64,000 nt of DNA from Gammaproteobacteria bacterium. GTDB lineage: Bacteria > Pseudomonadota > Gammaproteobacteria > Steroidobacterales > Foliamicaceae. Positions 8,231 through 17,502 of the stretch are shown piece by piece; position 1 is the stretch's first letter, and each line of letters starts with the position of its first letter. The notes beneath the pieces are model-generated. The model was not told the DNA's origin, made no database searches, and worked only from the letters and a program-made list of their open reading frames with translations. Location: positions 1 through 64,000 of the forward strand of contig JAPOTY010000016.1 in assembly GCA_026708965.1 (NCBI GenBank), given 5' to 3'. Position numbers and translations under genes: made by a program.

Positions 8231-9610
8231 TCAGCCGTAGAGCGCGGCGGGCAGCCAAGTGGCGATTTCGGGCCATAGCGCGAGCAGCGCCAGCGCCAGA
8301 AGCTGGATCGCGATGAAGGGCGCAACGCCTCGGTACATGGCGGTGGTGGGCACTTCGGGCGGGGCCACGCCGCGCAAGTAGAACAGGGCAAAGCCGAACG
8401 GCGGCGTTAAAAACGAGGTTTGCAGATTGATGGCGATCATCACGCCCAGCCATACCGGGTCCAGGCCCATCGACAGCAGCGCCGGCCCCACGATGGGCAC
8501 CACCACGAAAGTGATCTCGATAAAGTCCAGCACGAAGCCCAGCAGGAACATCACCAGCATCACCACCACCACGGCCCCGAACACGCCGCCGGGAAGCGAT
8601 ATCAGGAATTCGCGCACGATATCGTCGCCGCCGTAGCCGCGAAACACCAGCGAGAACAGCGAAGCGCCCACCAGGATCAGGAACACCATGCTGCTCACGC
8701 GCGCCGTGGCGCGGGCGATTTCGCGGAGGCGCGCCCAGTCCAGCTTGCGCCGCAGGGCGGCCAGCGCCATCGCGCCCGCCGCGCCCACGCCAGCCGCTTC
8801 GGTGGGCGTGGCGACGCCTCCGATAATGGAACCGAGCACCGCCGCGATCAGCGCCAGCGGCGGCGCCAGCGAGCGCAGCAGCTCGCCCATTCCCGGCGCG
8901 GCCGCTTCTGCCTGCCCGCCCTCGCGGACCCCGGGCACGGAGGCTGGCCGGAACACGGCCACGGCGATCATCCAGGCCGCGTACAGCGTCACCAGCATCA
9001 GCCCGGGAAGGAGCGCGCCCATGAACAGGTCGCCCACCGAAACGGTGCGCGGCGCGAACACGCCCTGGGCCAGCTGGGCTTGCTGATAGGCCGAGGACAG
9101 CACGTCGCCCAGCAGCACCAGCACGATGGACGGCGGAATGATTTGCCCCAGCGTGCCCGAGGCGCTGATCACGCCGGTCGCCACCGCCGGATCGTAGCCG
9201 CGCTTGAGCATGGTGGGCAGCGCCAGAAGGCCCATGGTGATAACGGTGGCGCCCACGATCCCGGTGCTGGCGGCGAGCAGCATGCCCACCACGATCACCG
9301 CGATGCCCAGCCCGCCGCGCAAGCCGCCGAACAGCCGTCCCAAGGCATCGAGCAGGTCTTCGGCGATGCGCGCCCGTTCCAGCGTCACGCCCATGAACAC
9401 GAACAGCGGCACCGCCACCAGCGTTTCGTTGCTCATAATCCCGAACAGGCGGTTGGGCATGGTGCCCAGAAAGGAAACGTCGAATACGCCGGCTAAGGCG
9501 CCGCCCAGCGCGAACAGCAGCGCCGTGCCGCCCAGCGTGAAGGCCACCGGGAAGCCCGCCAGCAGCAGCGCAACCACGCAGGCGAATAACGCGAAGGCCG
9601 GCCAGTACAT
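8231..9610 (-). CDS. TRAP transporter large permease (DctM family)
   Basis: This 459-residue protein is almost entirely hydrophobic, with about 12 membrane segments, and has the DctM repeat features (GFPVAFTLGG near the start, SGTLGQIIPPSI in the middle, VTPTEAAG-like VATPTEAAGVG later). It is the ion-coupled translocating subunit of a tripartite ATP-independent periplasmic transporter. The small permease lies directly upstream, four bases away. No DctP-type binding protein is visible nearby, so the substrate cannot be called. It converges on soxCD; TRAP systems such as TauKLM import sulfonates, so uptake of a sulfonate whose sulfite SoxCD then oxidises is a plausible but unproven link. Confidence 0.9.
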   Translation of the reverse strand: MYWPAFALFACVVALLLAGFPVAFTLGGTALLFALGGALAGVFDVSFLGTMPNRLFGIMSNETLVAVPLFVFMGVTLERARIAEDLLDALGRLFGGLRGGLGIAVIVVGMLLAASTGIVGATVITMGLLALPTMLKRGYDPAVATGVISASGTLGQIIPPSIVLVLLGDVLSSAYQQAQLAQGVFAPRTVSVGDLFMGALLPGLMLVTLYAAWMIAVAVFRPASVPGVREGGQAEAAAPGMGELLRSLAPPLALIAAVLGSIIGGVATPTEAAGVGAAGAMALAALRRKLDWARLREIARATARVSSMVFLILVGASLFSLVFRGYGGDDIVREFLISLPGGVFGAVVVVMLVMFLLGFVLDFIEITFVVVPIVGPALLSMGLDPVWLGVMIAINLQTSFLTPPFGFALFYLRGVAPPEVPTTAMYRGVAPFIAIQLLALALLALWPEIATWLPAALYG

Positions 9611-9613
9611 GGG

Positions 9614-10168
9614 CTATGCGCCGCCGCCGGGCGGATTTTCCTTGGCCGCCTGGGCCGGAACGCCCAGCAACAGCGCCGCGGAGCGAACGCAAACCACGCA
9701 GGCTTGCAAGGCCAGCAGCACCCCGGTGAGGGGCAGCAGCGTTTTCAGCAGCGAGGGAAACGGGAAGATCAGCCCGCCGGCCTCGCGCGACGATTCCTGG
9801 ATAAGCCATGAGGTTTGAACATAGTCCAGGCTCACCGCCACCAGCGACACCGAAAGCGGCAACAGAAAAACCGCGCAGCCGCACAGGTTGACCAGCGCCT
9901 GCCGCCGGGGGCTCATGTCGCGATAGAAGATATCCACGCGCACATGCTCGTCGCGCGCCAGGGTGTAGCCCGCCGCCAGCAGGAATACCGCGGCATGCAT
10001 CCAAGTGATAGTTTCCTGAAGCCAGATCCAGCCCAGGTTGAAGCCGTAGCGCAGCACCGCCACGGCGCAGGTGACCGCGGCCATCAGGAACGTGAGCCAG
10101 GCGACCGCCTCGCCGATCCGAACAATCGCCCGCTCGGCTGCGTCGGCCCACTTCAGCGCAAGCCTCAT
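9614..10168 (-). CDS. TRAP transporter small permease (DctQ family)
   Basis: The 184-residue protein has four predicted membrane helices (about 18-38, 52-70, 91-110, 138-160) and the DctQ-like patterns FLMAAVTCAVAVLRYGF and W.QE....H.A.FLLAAGYTL. The start at 10168 is taken because a longer frame would translate the palindromic repeat upstream; GAGG lies about 11 bases before this ATG. It pairs with the large permease four bases downstream. The repeat cluster at 10204-10469 separates it from trkH, so its promoter must lie in or next to the hairpins. Confidence 0.88.
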   Translation of the reverse strand: MRLALKWADAAERAIVRIGEAVAWLTFLMAAVTCAVAVLRYGFNLGWIWLQETITWMHAAVFLLAAGYTLARDEHVRVDIFYRDMSPRRQALVNLCGCAVFLLPLSVSLVAVSLDYVQTSWLIQESSREAGGLIFPFPSLLKTLLPLTGVLLALQACVVCVRSAALLLGVPAQAAKENPPGGGA

Positions 10169-10203
10169 TGCCGCGCCCACCTCAACGGACAAGCACGGCA
10201 GGA

Positions 10204-10312
10204 GCCTGTTGCATACGCCCCTGTTGGGCGGAGCGTCTGGGGCAGGATGCCCCAGCCGAGCCCCATGGATGGGTTCATGCGTCTCCGCCCAACAGGGGCG
10301 TATGCAACAGGC
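10204..10312. repeat. Long perfect hairpin, copy A (30-bp arms, 49-base loop)
   Basis: Arms 10204-10233 and 10283-10312 are exact reverse complements, running inward from GCCTGTTGCATACG to GGGCGGAG. The 49-base loop ends in AGCCCCATGGATGGGTTCAT plus GCGT. The loop is related to the loops of the hairpins at 29.9 and 31.0 kb, while the stem sequence is unrelated to theirs apart from the innermost GGAG/CTCC. Confidence 0.9.
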
Positions 10313-10469
10313 GGGCAGGCGCAACGAGTCATCACGGCCGCCAGAAAGCGGGCGAAAGGATGCCCCAGCCGAGCCCCATGGATGGGTTCATGCGTCTCCA
10401 CCCAACAGGGGTATATGCAACAGGCGGGCAGGCGCAACGAGTCATCACGGCCGCCAGAAAGTGGGCGAC
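10244..10469. repeat. 113-bp tandem duplication covering hairpin loop, right arm and trkH 3' end
   Basis: Bases 10244-10356 are repeated at 10357-10469 with only a handful of substitutions (for example GCCC to ACCC near 10399 and GGGCGTA to GGGTATA). Each unit contains most of the hairpin loop, its right arm, and the last codons and stop of trkH. The unit away from the gene (10244-10356) is therefore a dead copy of the trkH tail. Confidence 0.9.
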
Positions 10470-11896
10470 AGCAGCACCAGGAAAGTAAAGATTTCCAAGC
10501 GCCCCAGCAGCATGGCCACGATGCAGGCCCACTTCGCAGCCGGAGCGATGCCGCCGTAGCCCGCAGCCACCTCGCCCAGCCCCGGCCCCAAGTTATTGAG
10601 CGTGGCGGCCACCGCCGAGAACGCCGTGAACGAATCCAGCCCCACCCCCTCCAGCACGATCAGGATCACGATGAACACGGCCACGTACACGGCGAAGAAT
10701 CCCCAAACGGAATCGACCACCCGCGTGGGAACAGGCGTGTCGCCCAGCGTGACCGGAATTTCGGCGCTCGGATGCACCAGGCGGCGCACCTCGCGAATGC
10801 CCTGCTTGACCAGCAGCAGCACCCGCACGCACTTGATGCCGCCAGCCGTGGAGCCGGCGCAGCCGCCCATCAGCGCCGACAGCATCAGCAGCATGGGCAG
10901 CAGCCCGGGCCACAGCGAGAAATTGGCGGTGGTGAAGCCGGTGGTGGTCATAATCGAGACCGACTGGAAAATGCCGTCGATCAGCGCCAGCGACGGATCG
11001 CTGTAGCGGCCCCAAAGCAGCAAGCCGGCCACCACCGACACGCAAATCGCCAGCAGCGCGGCGGCATAGGCCCGAAACTCGGCATCGCGCAGATATCCGG
11101 CCAAGGTGCGGCGGTTGAAGGCGATGAAGTGCAGGGAGAAATTGATGGCGGCAAGAAACATGAAGGCGATCGCCACCAGCCGGACGCCATGCCCGGAGAA
11201 ATGGGCGAAGCTGGCATCGTGGGTCGAGAAACCGCCAATGGCCACAGTGCTGAAAGCGTGCGACACGGCATCGAACAACGTCATGCCCGCCAAGTAGTAA
11301 GCCAGCGCGCAGGCCGCGGTGAGAGCGCAGTAGATGTACCAGAGCGCCTTGGCCGTTTCCTTGATCCGGGGGGTTAGCCGGTTGTCCTTCATCGGCCCCG
11401 GCGTCTCGGCGCGGTAGAGCTGCATGCCGCCCACGCCGAGCATGGGCAGCACCGCCACGGCCAGCACCACGATCCCCAAACCGCCCAGCCATTGCAGTTG
11501 CTGCCGATAGTAGAGGATGGCCCGCGGCATGCCGTCAAGCCCGGTCAGCACGGTGGCGCCGGTGGTGGTGAGCCCCGAAATCGCCTCGAACATGGCATCG
11601 GTGAAGCTCAGCGCCGGCTCGGCGGCGAATAGCAGCGGCGCCGCCCCGAAGCTTCCCAGCACCACCCAGAAGGAGGCCACGATCAGGAATCCGTCGCGCA
11701 GCTTCAGCTCGCCGTGCGCCCGCCGGAACGGCAGCCAGATCAGGAATCCCGCCAACAGCGCCGCGGCGAAACTCCAGACGAAGGCCGGCCAGCTGCCGTC
11801 GCCGAAATGCAGGTCCACGCCCGCAGGCGTGAGCATCGTGACGCTGAAAAGCATCAGCAGACGGCCCAGCACGCTGCCGATCAGCGCAAATTGCAT
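10445..11896 (-). CDS. trkH: Trk potassium transporter membrane subunit TrkH
   Basis: TrkH forms the K+ pathway of the Trk uptake system. The 483-residue product has the fourfold membrane-pore-membrane layout, with filter loops TTTGATV, AIGGFSTHD, MTTTGFTT and NNLGPG, each with its key glycine. The last residues (SPTFWRP) fall inside a tandemly duplicated 113-bp unit, so the original C-terminus may have been slightly rewritten. The trkA gene lies 20 bases upstream on the same strand, so the two form an operon. Confidence 0.95.
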   Translation of the reverse strand: MQFALIGSVLGRLLMLFSVTMLTPAGVDLHFGDGSWPAFVWSFAAALLAGFLIWLPFRRAHGELKLRDGFLIVASFWVVLGSFGAAPLLFAAEPALSFTDAMFEAISGLTTTGATVLTGLDGMPRAILYYRQQLQWLGGLGIVVLAVAVLPMLGVGGMQLYRAETPGPMKDNRLTPRIKETAKALWYIYCALTAACALAYYLAGMTLFDAVSHAFSTVAIGGFSTHDASFAHFSGHGVRLVAIAFMFLAAINFSLHFIAFNRRTLAGYLRDAEFRAYAAALLAICVSVVAGLLLWGRYSDPSLALIDGIFQSVSIMTTTGFTTANFSLWPGLLPMLLMLSALMGGCAGSTAGGIKCVRVLLLVKQGIREVRRLVHPSAEIPVTLGDTPVPTRVVDSVWGFFAVYVAVFIVILIVLEGVGLDSFTAFSAVAATLNNLGPGLGEVAAGYGGIAPAAKWACIVAMLLGRLEIFTFLVLLSPTFWRP

Positions 11897-11916
11897 GGCT
11901 CAGCGACCCTGGCTGC

Positions 11917-13299
11917 TCAGGCGCCGGTCTCGAAGAGCTGTTCGACCTGCGCCTTGGCGCGCGGGTTGGTCATGAACAGGATCACATGGTCCTCGTCGCG
12001 CACGGTGGTCTCGCGGGCAAGCGGCAGCAGTTCGCCCTCGCGCACGATGGCGCTGATCGAAGTGCCGTGCGGAAGGTTGATTTCTCCAACAGCGCGGCCC
12101 ACCAGCGCGTCGTTCCCCGCTTCCCCGTGGACCACGCCCTCGATGGCCTCGGCGCGCCCGAAGCGCAGCGAATGCACCTTCACCACATCGCCGTGGCGCA
12201 TGTGCCGCAGCAGCTCGCTAACGGCGATCTGGTCCGGAGAAATCGGCACGTCGATGCCCATCTGGCCGGCCAGCGTGGCATAGGCCGGCCGGTTTGCCAG
12301 CGCCATGACCCGCTTGCATCCGGCGCGCTTGGCCAAGCCTGCGGCCAGCAGGTTGGACTCGTCGGCTTCGGTGAGCGCAACGAAAGCATCCATGCGCTCG
12401 ATATTCTCCTCGATCAGCAGTTCCTCGTGCGTGGCGTCGCCGTGCAGAACGATCACCCGGCTGAGCCGCTCCGCCACCTGCTGGGCGCGTTCCGCCGAGC
12501 GCTCGATGAGCTTGACCTGAAAGCGGCTTTGCAGGCGCTCGGCCACCTTGAGCCCGATATTGCCGCCCCCGGCGACCATGATGCTGCGCACTTCCTGGCG
12601 CTCCGGTCGCAAGCCTCCCAGCAACTGGCGAACCTGGTTTTCGCCGGCCACGAAAAAGACTTCGTCGCCATTTTGGATGGATGTCTCGCCGTTCACGGTT
12701 TGCGGCCGGCCGCTGCGGTAGATGGCGGCGATACGACCCTGCACGTTGTTCTCGGCAAGCGCCGCGGGTGTCTTGCCGACCAGCCACGCGCCCGCCTGCG
12801 CCTGGGCGCTCAGCAACAACGCGCCGCCATCGGAGAACTCCATCACCTGGGATGCGCCGGGATAGCGGATCAGTTGCTCCACATGGCGCGTGACCAAGTC
12901 CTCCGGCGTAATCACCACATCCACCGGCAAGCCGTGCGGGCCGAACAGGGCCTTCACGTCGTTGTACTGCGTGTAGCGCAGGCGGGCGATCTTGGTTCGC
13001 GCCCGCGCTCCGGGTTCGTGCTCGCGGTAGCGCGAGTGAATCACCTGGCAAGCCACCATGTTGACCTCGTCGTTGCCGGTCAGCGCGGCGATCAGGTCGG
13101 CATCGCCGGCGCCCGCATGGTCCAGGATGCCGGGGTGCGAGGCATGTCCGGCCACCGTGCGCACATCCATCCGCTCATGCACATTCCGCAGGATGCCGGC
13201 ATCGAGATCCACCACCGTGACCTCGTTTTCGGGTTCGCGGGCGAGGCGCTCGGCGATCGTGGAGCCCACAACGCCGGCCCCGAGGATCAGTATTTTCAT
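11917..13299 (-). CDS. trkA: Trk system NAD-binding regulatory subunit TrkA
   Basis: This 460-residue cytoplasmic protein has two copies of the RCK module. Nucleotide-binding loops GAGVVGS (about residues 7-13) and AGGGNIGL (near 238) each begin a TrkA-N domain, and each is followed by a TrkA-C domain. It gates TrkH in response to nucleotides. I start at 13299 (MKILILGAG), the universal TrkA N-terminus; 18 further codons upstream are open but unlike the family. It is co-transcribed with trkH. Confidence 0.95.
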   Translation of the reverse strand: MKILILGAGVVGSTIAERLAREPENEVTVVDLDAGILRNVHERMDVRTVAGHASHPGILDHAGAGDADLIAALTGNDEVNMVACQVIHSRYREHEPGARARTKIARLRYTQYNDVKALFGPHGLPVDVVITPEDLVTRHVEQLIRYPGASQVMEFSDGGALLLSAQAQAGAWLVGKTPAALAENNVQGRIAAIYRSGRPQTVNGETSIQNGDEVFFVAGENQVRQLLGGLRPERQEVRSIMVAGGGNIGLKVAERLQSRFQVKLIERSAERAQQVAERLSRVIVLHGDATHEELLIEENIERMDAFVALTEADESNLLAAGLAKRAGCKRVMALANRPAYATLAGQMGIDVPISPDQIAVSELLRHMRHGDVVKVHSLRFGRAEAIEGVVHGEAGNDALVGRAVGEINLPHGTSISAIVREGELLPLARETTVRDEDHVILFMTNPRAKAQVEQLFETGA

Positions 13300-13375
13300 G
13301 GTTTCAAGCGCATCCGCTGGCGTCGCGCCCCGCATGCCTTCAGGCGAAGGCATCCGCTTGGCGCGGCAACGGTCA

Positions 13376-15565
<2,190 letters not shown>

Positions 15566-15591
15566 CAGTCCGCGCCGTGCCAATCCGCTTC

Positions 15592-16167
15592 TCAGCCGAT
15601 TTTCGATAGCTTGAGAAGATGCTTGGCATCGCGGAACAGGCCGTCCGCGTTGGCTTCCGGCGGATAGCTCAATACCAGGTTCCCCAAGGGGTCCACCAGC
15701 AGCACCTCCCCCGGCTGGCGCTGGCCGATATTCCGCAGCACAGCGGCGCGCCCCGGCGCGCCGTCCGGCACGATGGCCATGCCGGGAAAATCGCGCATCA
15801 AGCCTCGGTTGTCGTTCCCGGGGTCCAGCGGAACGAACACTCGCTGCAGCCGGCCCGCGTCCTTGCCGAGCGCCAAACGGACTTGGCGCATGCGGGCCAG
15901 CGCCCCTTCGCACGCCTGTCCGCAGGCTCCTTGGTGCAGGTACAGCAAAGACCAGCGTCCCGCCAGCCGCGCTTCGGTTCCGGCATCGCCGCCCGCGGGC
16001 AGTTCCATGTTGCCCAGCGGAACCGGCGGATCGGCCAAAACGCCGTGCGCGCCCGCAATGTAGCCGCCGCCGGATTGCCCGGCGAACATCAGCCAAGCCA
16101 CCGCCACGGGGGCCGCGAACAGCGCGGCGATGGCCGCGATTTGCGCCTGTTTGGGATTAATTTTCAT
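15592..16167 (-). CDS. SCO-like thioredoxin-fold protein, cytochrome oxidase assembly
   Basis: An N-terminal membrane anchor (about residues 8-29) precedes a periplasmic thioredoxin-like domain in this 191-residue protein. C82-GQA-C86 is a CxxxC pair at the position where SCO1/SenC copper chaperones bind copper. The body keeps FVPLDPGND and FPGMAI blocks. Its start overlaps the end of the SURF1 gene by 11 bases. Together with SURF1 and DUF2909 it forms the usual cytochrome-oxidase accessory run, but the expected ctaA/ctaB and oxidase genes are replaced here by uvrD. Confidence 0.75.
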   Translation of the reverse strand: MKINPKQAQIAAIAALFAAPVAVAWLMFAGQSGGGYIAGAHGVLADPPVPLGNMELPAGGDAGTEARLAGRWSLLYLHQGACGQACEGALARMRQVRLALGKDAGRLQRVFVPLDPGNDNRGLMRDFPGMAIVPDGAPGRAAVLRNIGQRQPGEVLLVDPLGNLVLSYPPEANADGLFRDAKHLLKLSKIG

Positions 16168-16879
16168 TGGAGGTTCTCCTGCGCGCGATTGTGGCAGCAA
16201 GCCAAATGCCCATGGCGGCGGCCGCCAGTCCGTACCATTGCACGGCGTAGGCGAGATGCCGCTCGGGCGGCATGCCGTACGGCTGCCAGGCCCGCGTGTA
16301 GCCGTCTGTTTCCCCGCTTCCGAGCAGGATTTGATAGGTCGGCAGCCGCTCGTCGATCAGCGCGCGCAATTGCCCGGCGGCCGGATAGGTGATGCGGCGC
16401 GGCCAGGAATCGCCCGCGCCCGGGTCTTCAAGTTGCAGGCCGGCGCGGAAATAGGGCGCCGCCACGCCGGTCACCCGCCTTTGGGCGCCGTCCACCGAAA
16501 CGTCCGGCAGCAGCGCCCTGTCCATGCCGCCGGGAATGAAGCCGCGGTTAACCAGCACCACGCCGCCGGAGGTGTGAAACGGGGTGAGCACATGGTAGCC
16601 GCGCTGGCCTTCGTGCGTCATATTGTCCATCAGGATTTGCCGCTCCCCGTCGTAGCGCCCGGACAGCGCCACGCGCAGGTAGCCGCCTTGCGGCGACATG
16701 GCGCCCAGCCCTTCCGCAGGCGCCGCCGAGCGCGCCTTGTCGAACGCTTCGATCTCGGCGCGCCGCTCCGCCGAGCGGCTCATTTGCCAGTTGCCGAGCG
16801 AGCCGAACACCGCCACGCCGAGGCACATGAGCAGAATATTGCGAATGCCGGAGCGGCGGCGGGCGGGCGGGGTTATCAT
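16157..16879 (-). CDS. SURF1 family cytochrome oxidase biogenesis protein
   Basis: The 240-residue protein has one membrane helix at each end (about 15-34 and 214-232) around a periplasmic SURF1 domain. Signature segments are GNWQMSR, VLVNRGFIP, NYQ-like TYQILL, and HLAYAVQWYGLA at the C-terminal helix. SURF1 assists haem a insertion into the oxidase. The start at 16879 is used because it places the first helix properly; longer frames run toward the divergent DUF2909 start. It is translationally coupled to the SCO-like gene. Confidence 0.92.
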   Translation of the reverse strand: MITPPARRRSGIRNILLMCLGVAVFGSLGNWQMSRSAERRAEIEAFDKARSAAPAEGLGAMSPQGGYLRVALSGRYDGERQILMDNMTHEGQRGYHVLTPFHTSGGVVLVNRGFIPGGMDRALLPDVSVDGAQRRVTGVAAPYFRAGLQLEDPGAGDSWPRRITYPAAGQLRALIDERLPTYQILLGSGETDGYTRAWQPYGMPPERHLAYAVQWYGLAAAAMGIWLAATIARRRTSNEN

Positions 16880-16902
16880 GCGGTTGAGTTCGGTCGCGGC
16901 AG

Positions 16903-17112
16903 ATGATTCAGGCACTCATCATTGTGATGCTGCTGGCTATTATCGCCAGCTTGGGGTCAGGTTTGTACCACATGGTGTCGCCCAAGGGCGACCCCGCCCG
17001 CATGGTGCGCTCGCTGGCGTGGCGCGTGGCGCTATCCGCCGCCCTTTTCGGCCTCATCCTCCTGTTCTGGCGGCTCGGCCTTCTCGAACCCCACGGCCTC
17101 CTGCCCCGCTAG
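16903..17112 (+). CDS. DUF2909 twin-transmembrane protein
   Basis: The 69-residue protein has two membrane helices (about 3-23 and 42-60) with the charged linker SPKGDPARMVRSLAWRVALS between them. This matches DUF2909, a small protein encoded next to SURF1 in many proteobacteria and thought to belong to cytochrome oxidase assembly. It is divergent from SURF1, whose start is 23 bases away, so both must use a very short shared promoter region. Confidence 0.88.
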   Translation: MIQALIIVMLLAIIASLGSGLYHMVSPKGDPARMVRSLAWRVALSAALFGLILLFWRLGLLEPHGLLPR

Positions 17113-17195
17113 CCCCGCCCAACCTTCGGCAGAGCGCCTGCGGACTCCTTGCGGCAAAGCGTTAGGAGCAGCGAGTTCCCGCAATGATGATGGCC

Positions 17196-17460
17196 TTATC
17201 CGAGGCGCTGGAGGACATCGACCAAGTAGGCGTAGGCATCGATGTCGTGCAGCTTGCAGGTGGCAAGCAGGCTCTGGACCACGCCCACCCGCCGGGCGCC
17301 CAGCTCCGGCCAGGCGAACAGCCAGTTGCGCCGCCCCATTGGAACGGGGCGCAAGCCGCGCTCAAGGTGGTTCGTGTCCACGGAGCCGTCCGGGTCGTCG
17401 AGGAACACCCGCCGCACCGACTCGCGTTGCGCCGCTTTGGCGGCACGTTGTCGTTCAATA
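17196..17460 (-). mobile_element. IS66-family transposase C-terminal remnant
   Basis: The minus strand encodes about 87 open residues that match the end of IS66 TnpC: VDTNHLERGLRPVPMGRRNW, then LFAWPELGARR, SLLATCKLHDIDAYAYLVDVL and a stop. The usual catalytic part is missing, and the frame simply opens near 17460 with no start. DNHxER is altered to TNHLER. It is therefore a decayed fragment, and it ends exactly where the promoter of the TonB receptor gene begins. Confidence 0.85.
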
Positions 17461-17461
17461 T

Positions 17462-17484
17462 AAAATGTTATAACATAACGTTTT
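17462..17484. promoter_or_regulatory. Zur-box-like palindrome upstream of TonB receptor
   Basis: AAAATGTTATAACATAACGT followed by TTT contains the perfect palindrome ATGTTATAACAT. It closely resembles the proteobacterial Zur operator (consensus roughly GAAATGTTATANTATAACATTTC). It lies 18 bases before the receptor start, suitable for repression by the zinc sensor. A Fur box (GATAATGATAATCATTATC-like) fits less well. Confidence 0.68.
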
Positions 17485-17502
17485 TGAACGCGGATTCATC
17501 CC

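Noticed and set aside
10165-10559. Open frames encoding MDGFMRL- or THEPIHGA-like peptides in the repeats
   Set aside because: They translate the palindromic repeat in several frames and both orientations, with no start signals and no domain, so they are repeat by-products rather than genes.
8420-11377. Several long plus-strand frames rich in His, Gln and Arg
   Set aside because: They are antisense shadows of the TRAP permease and trkH genes; hydrophobic codons read backwards give such compositions.
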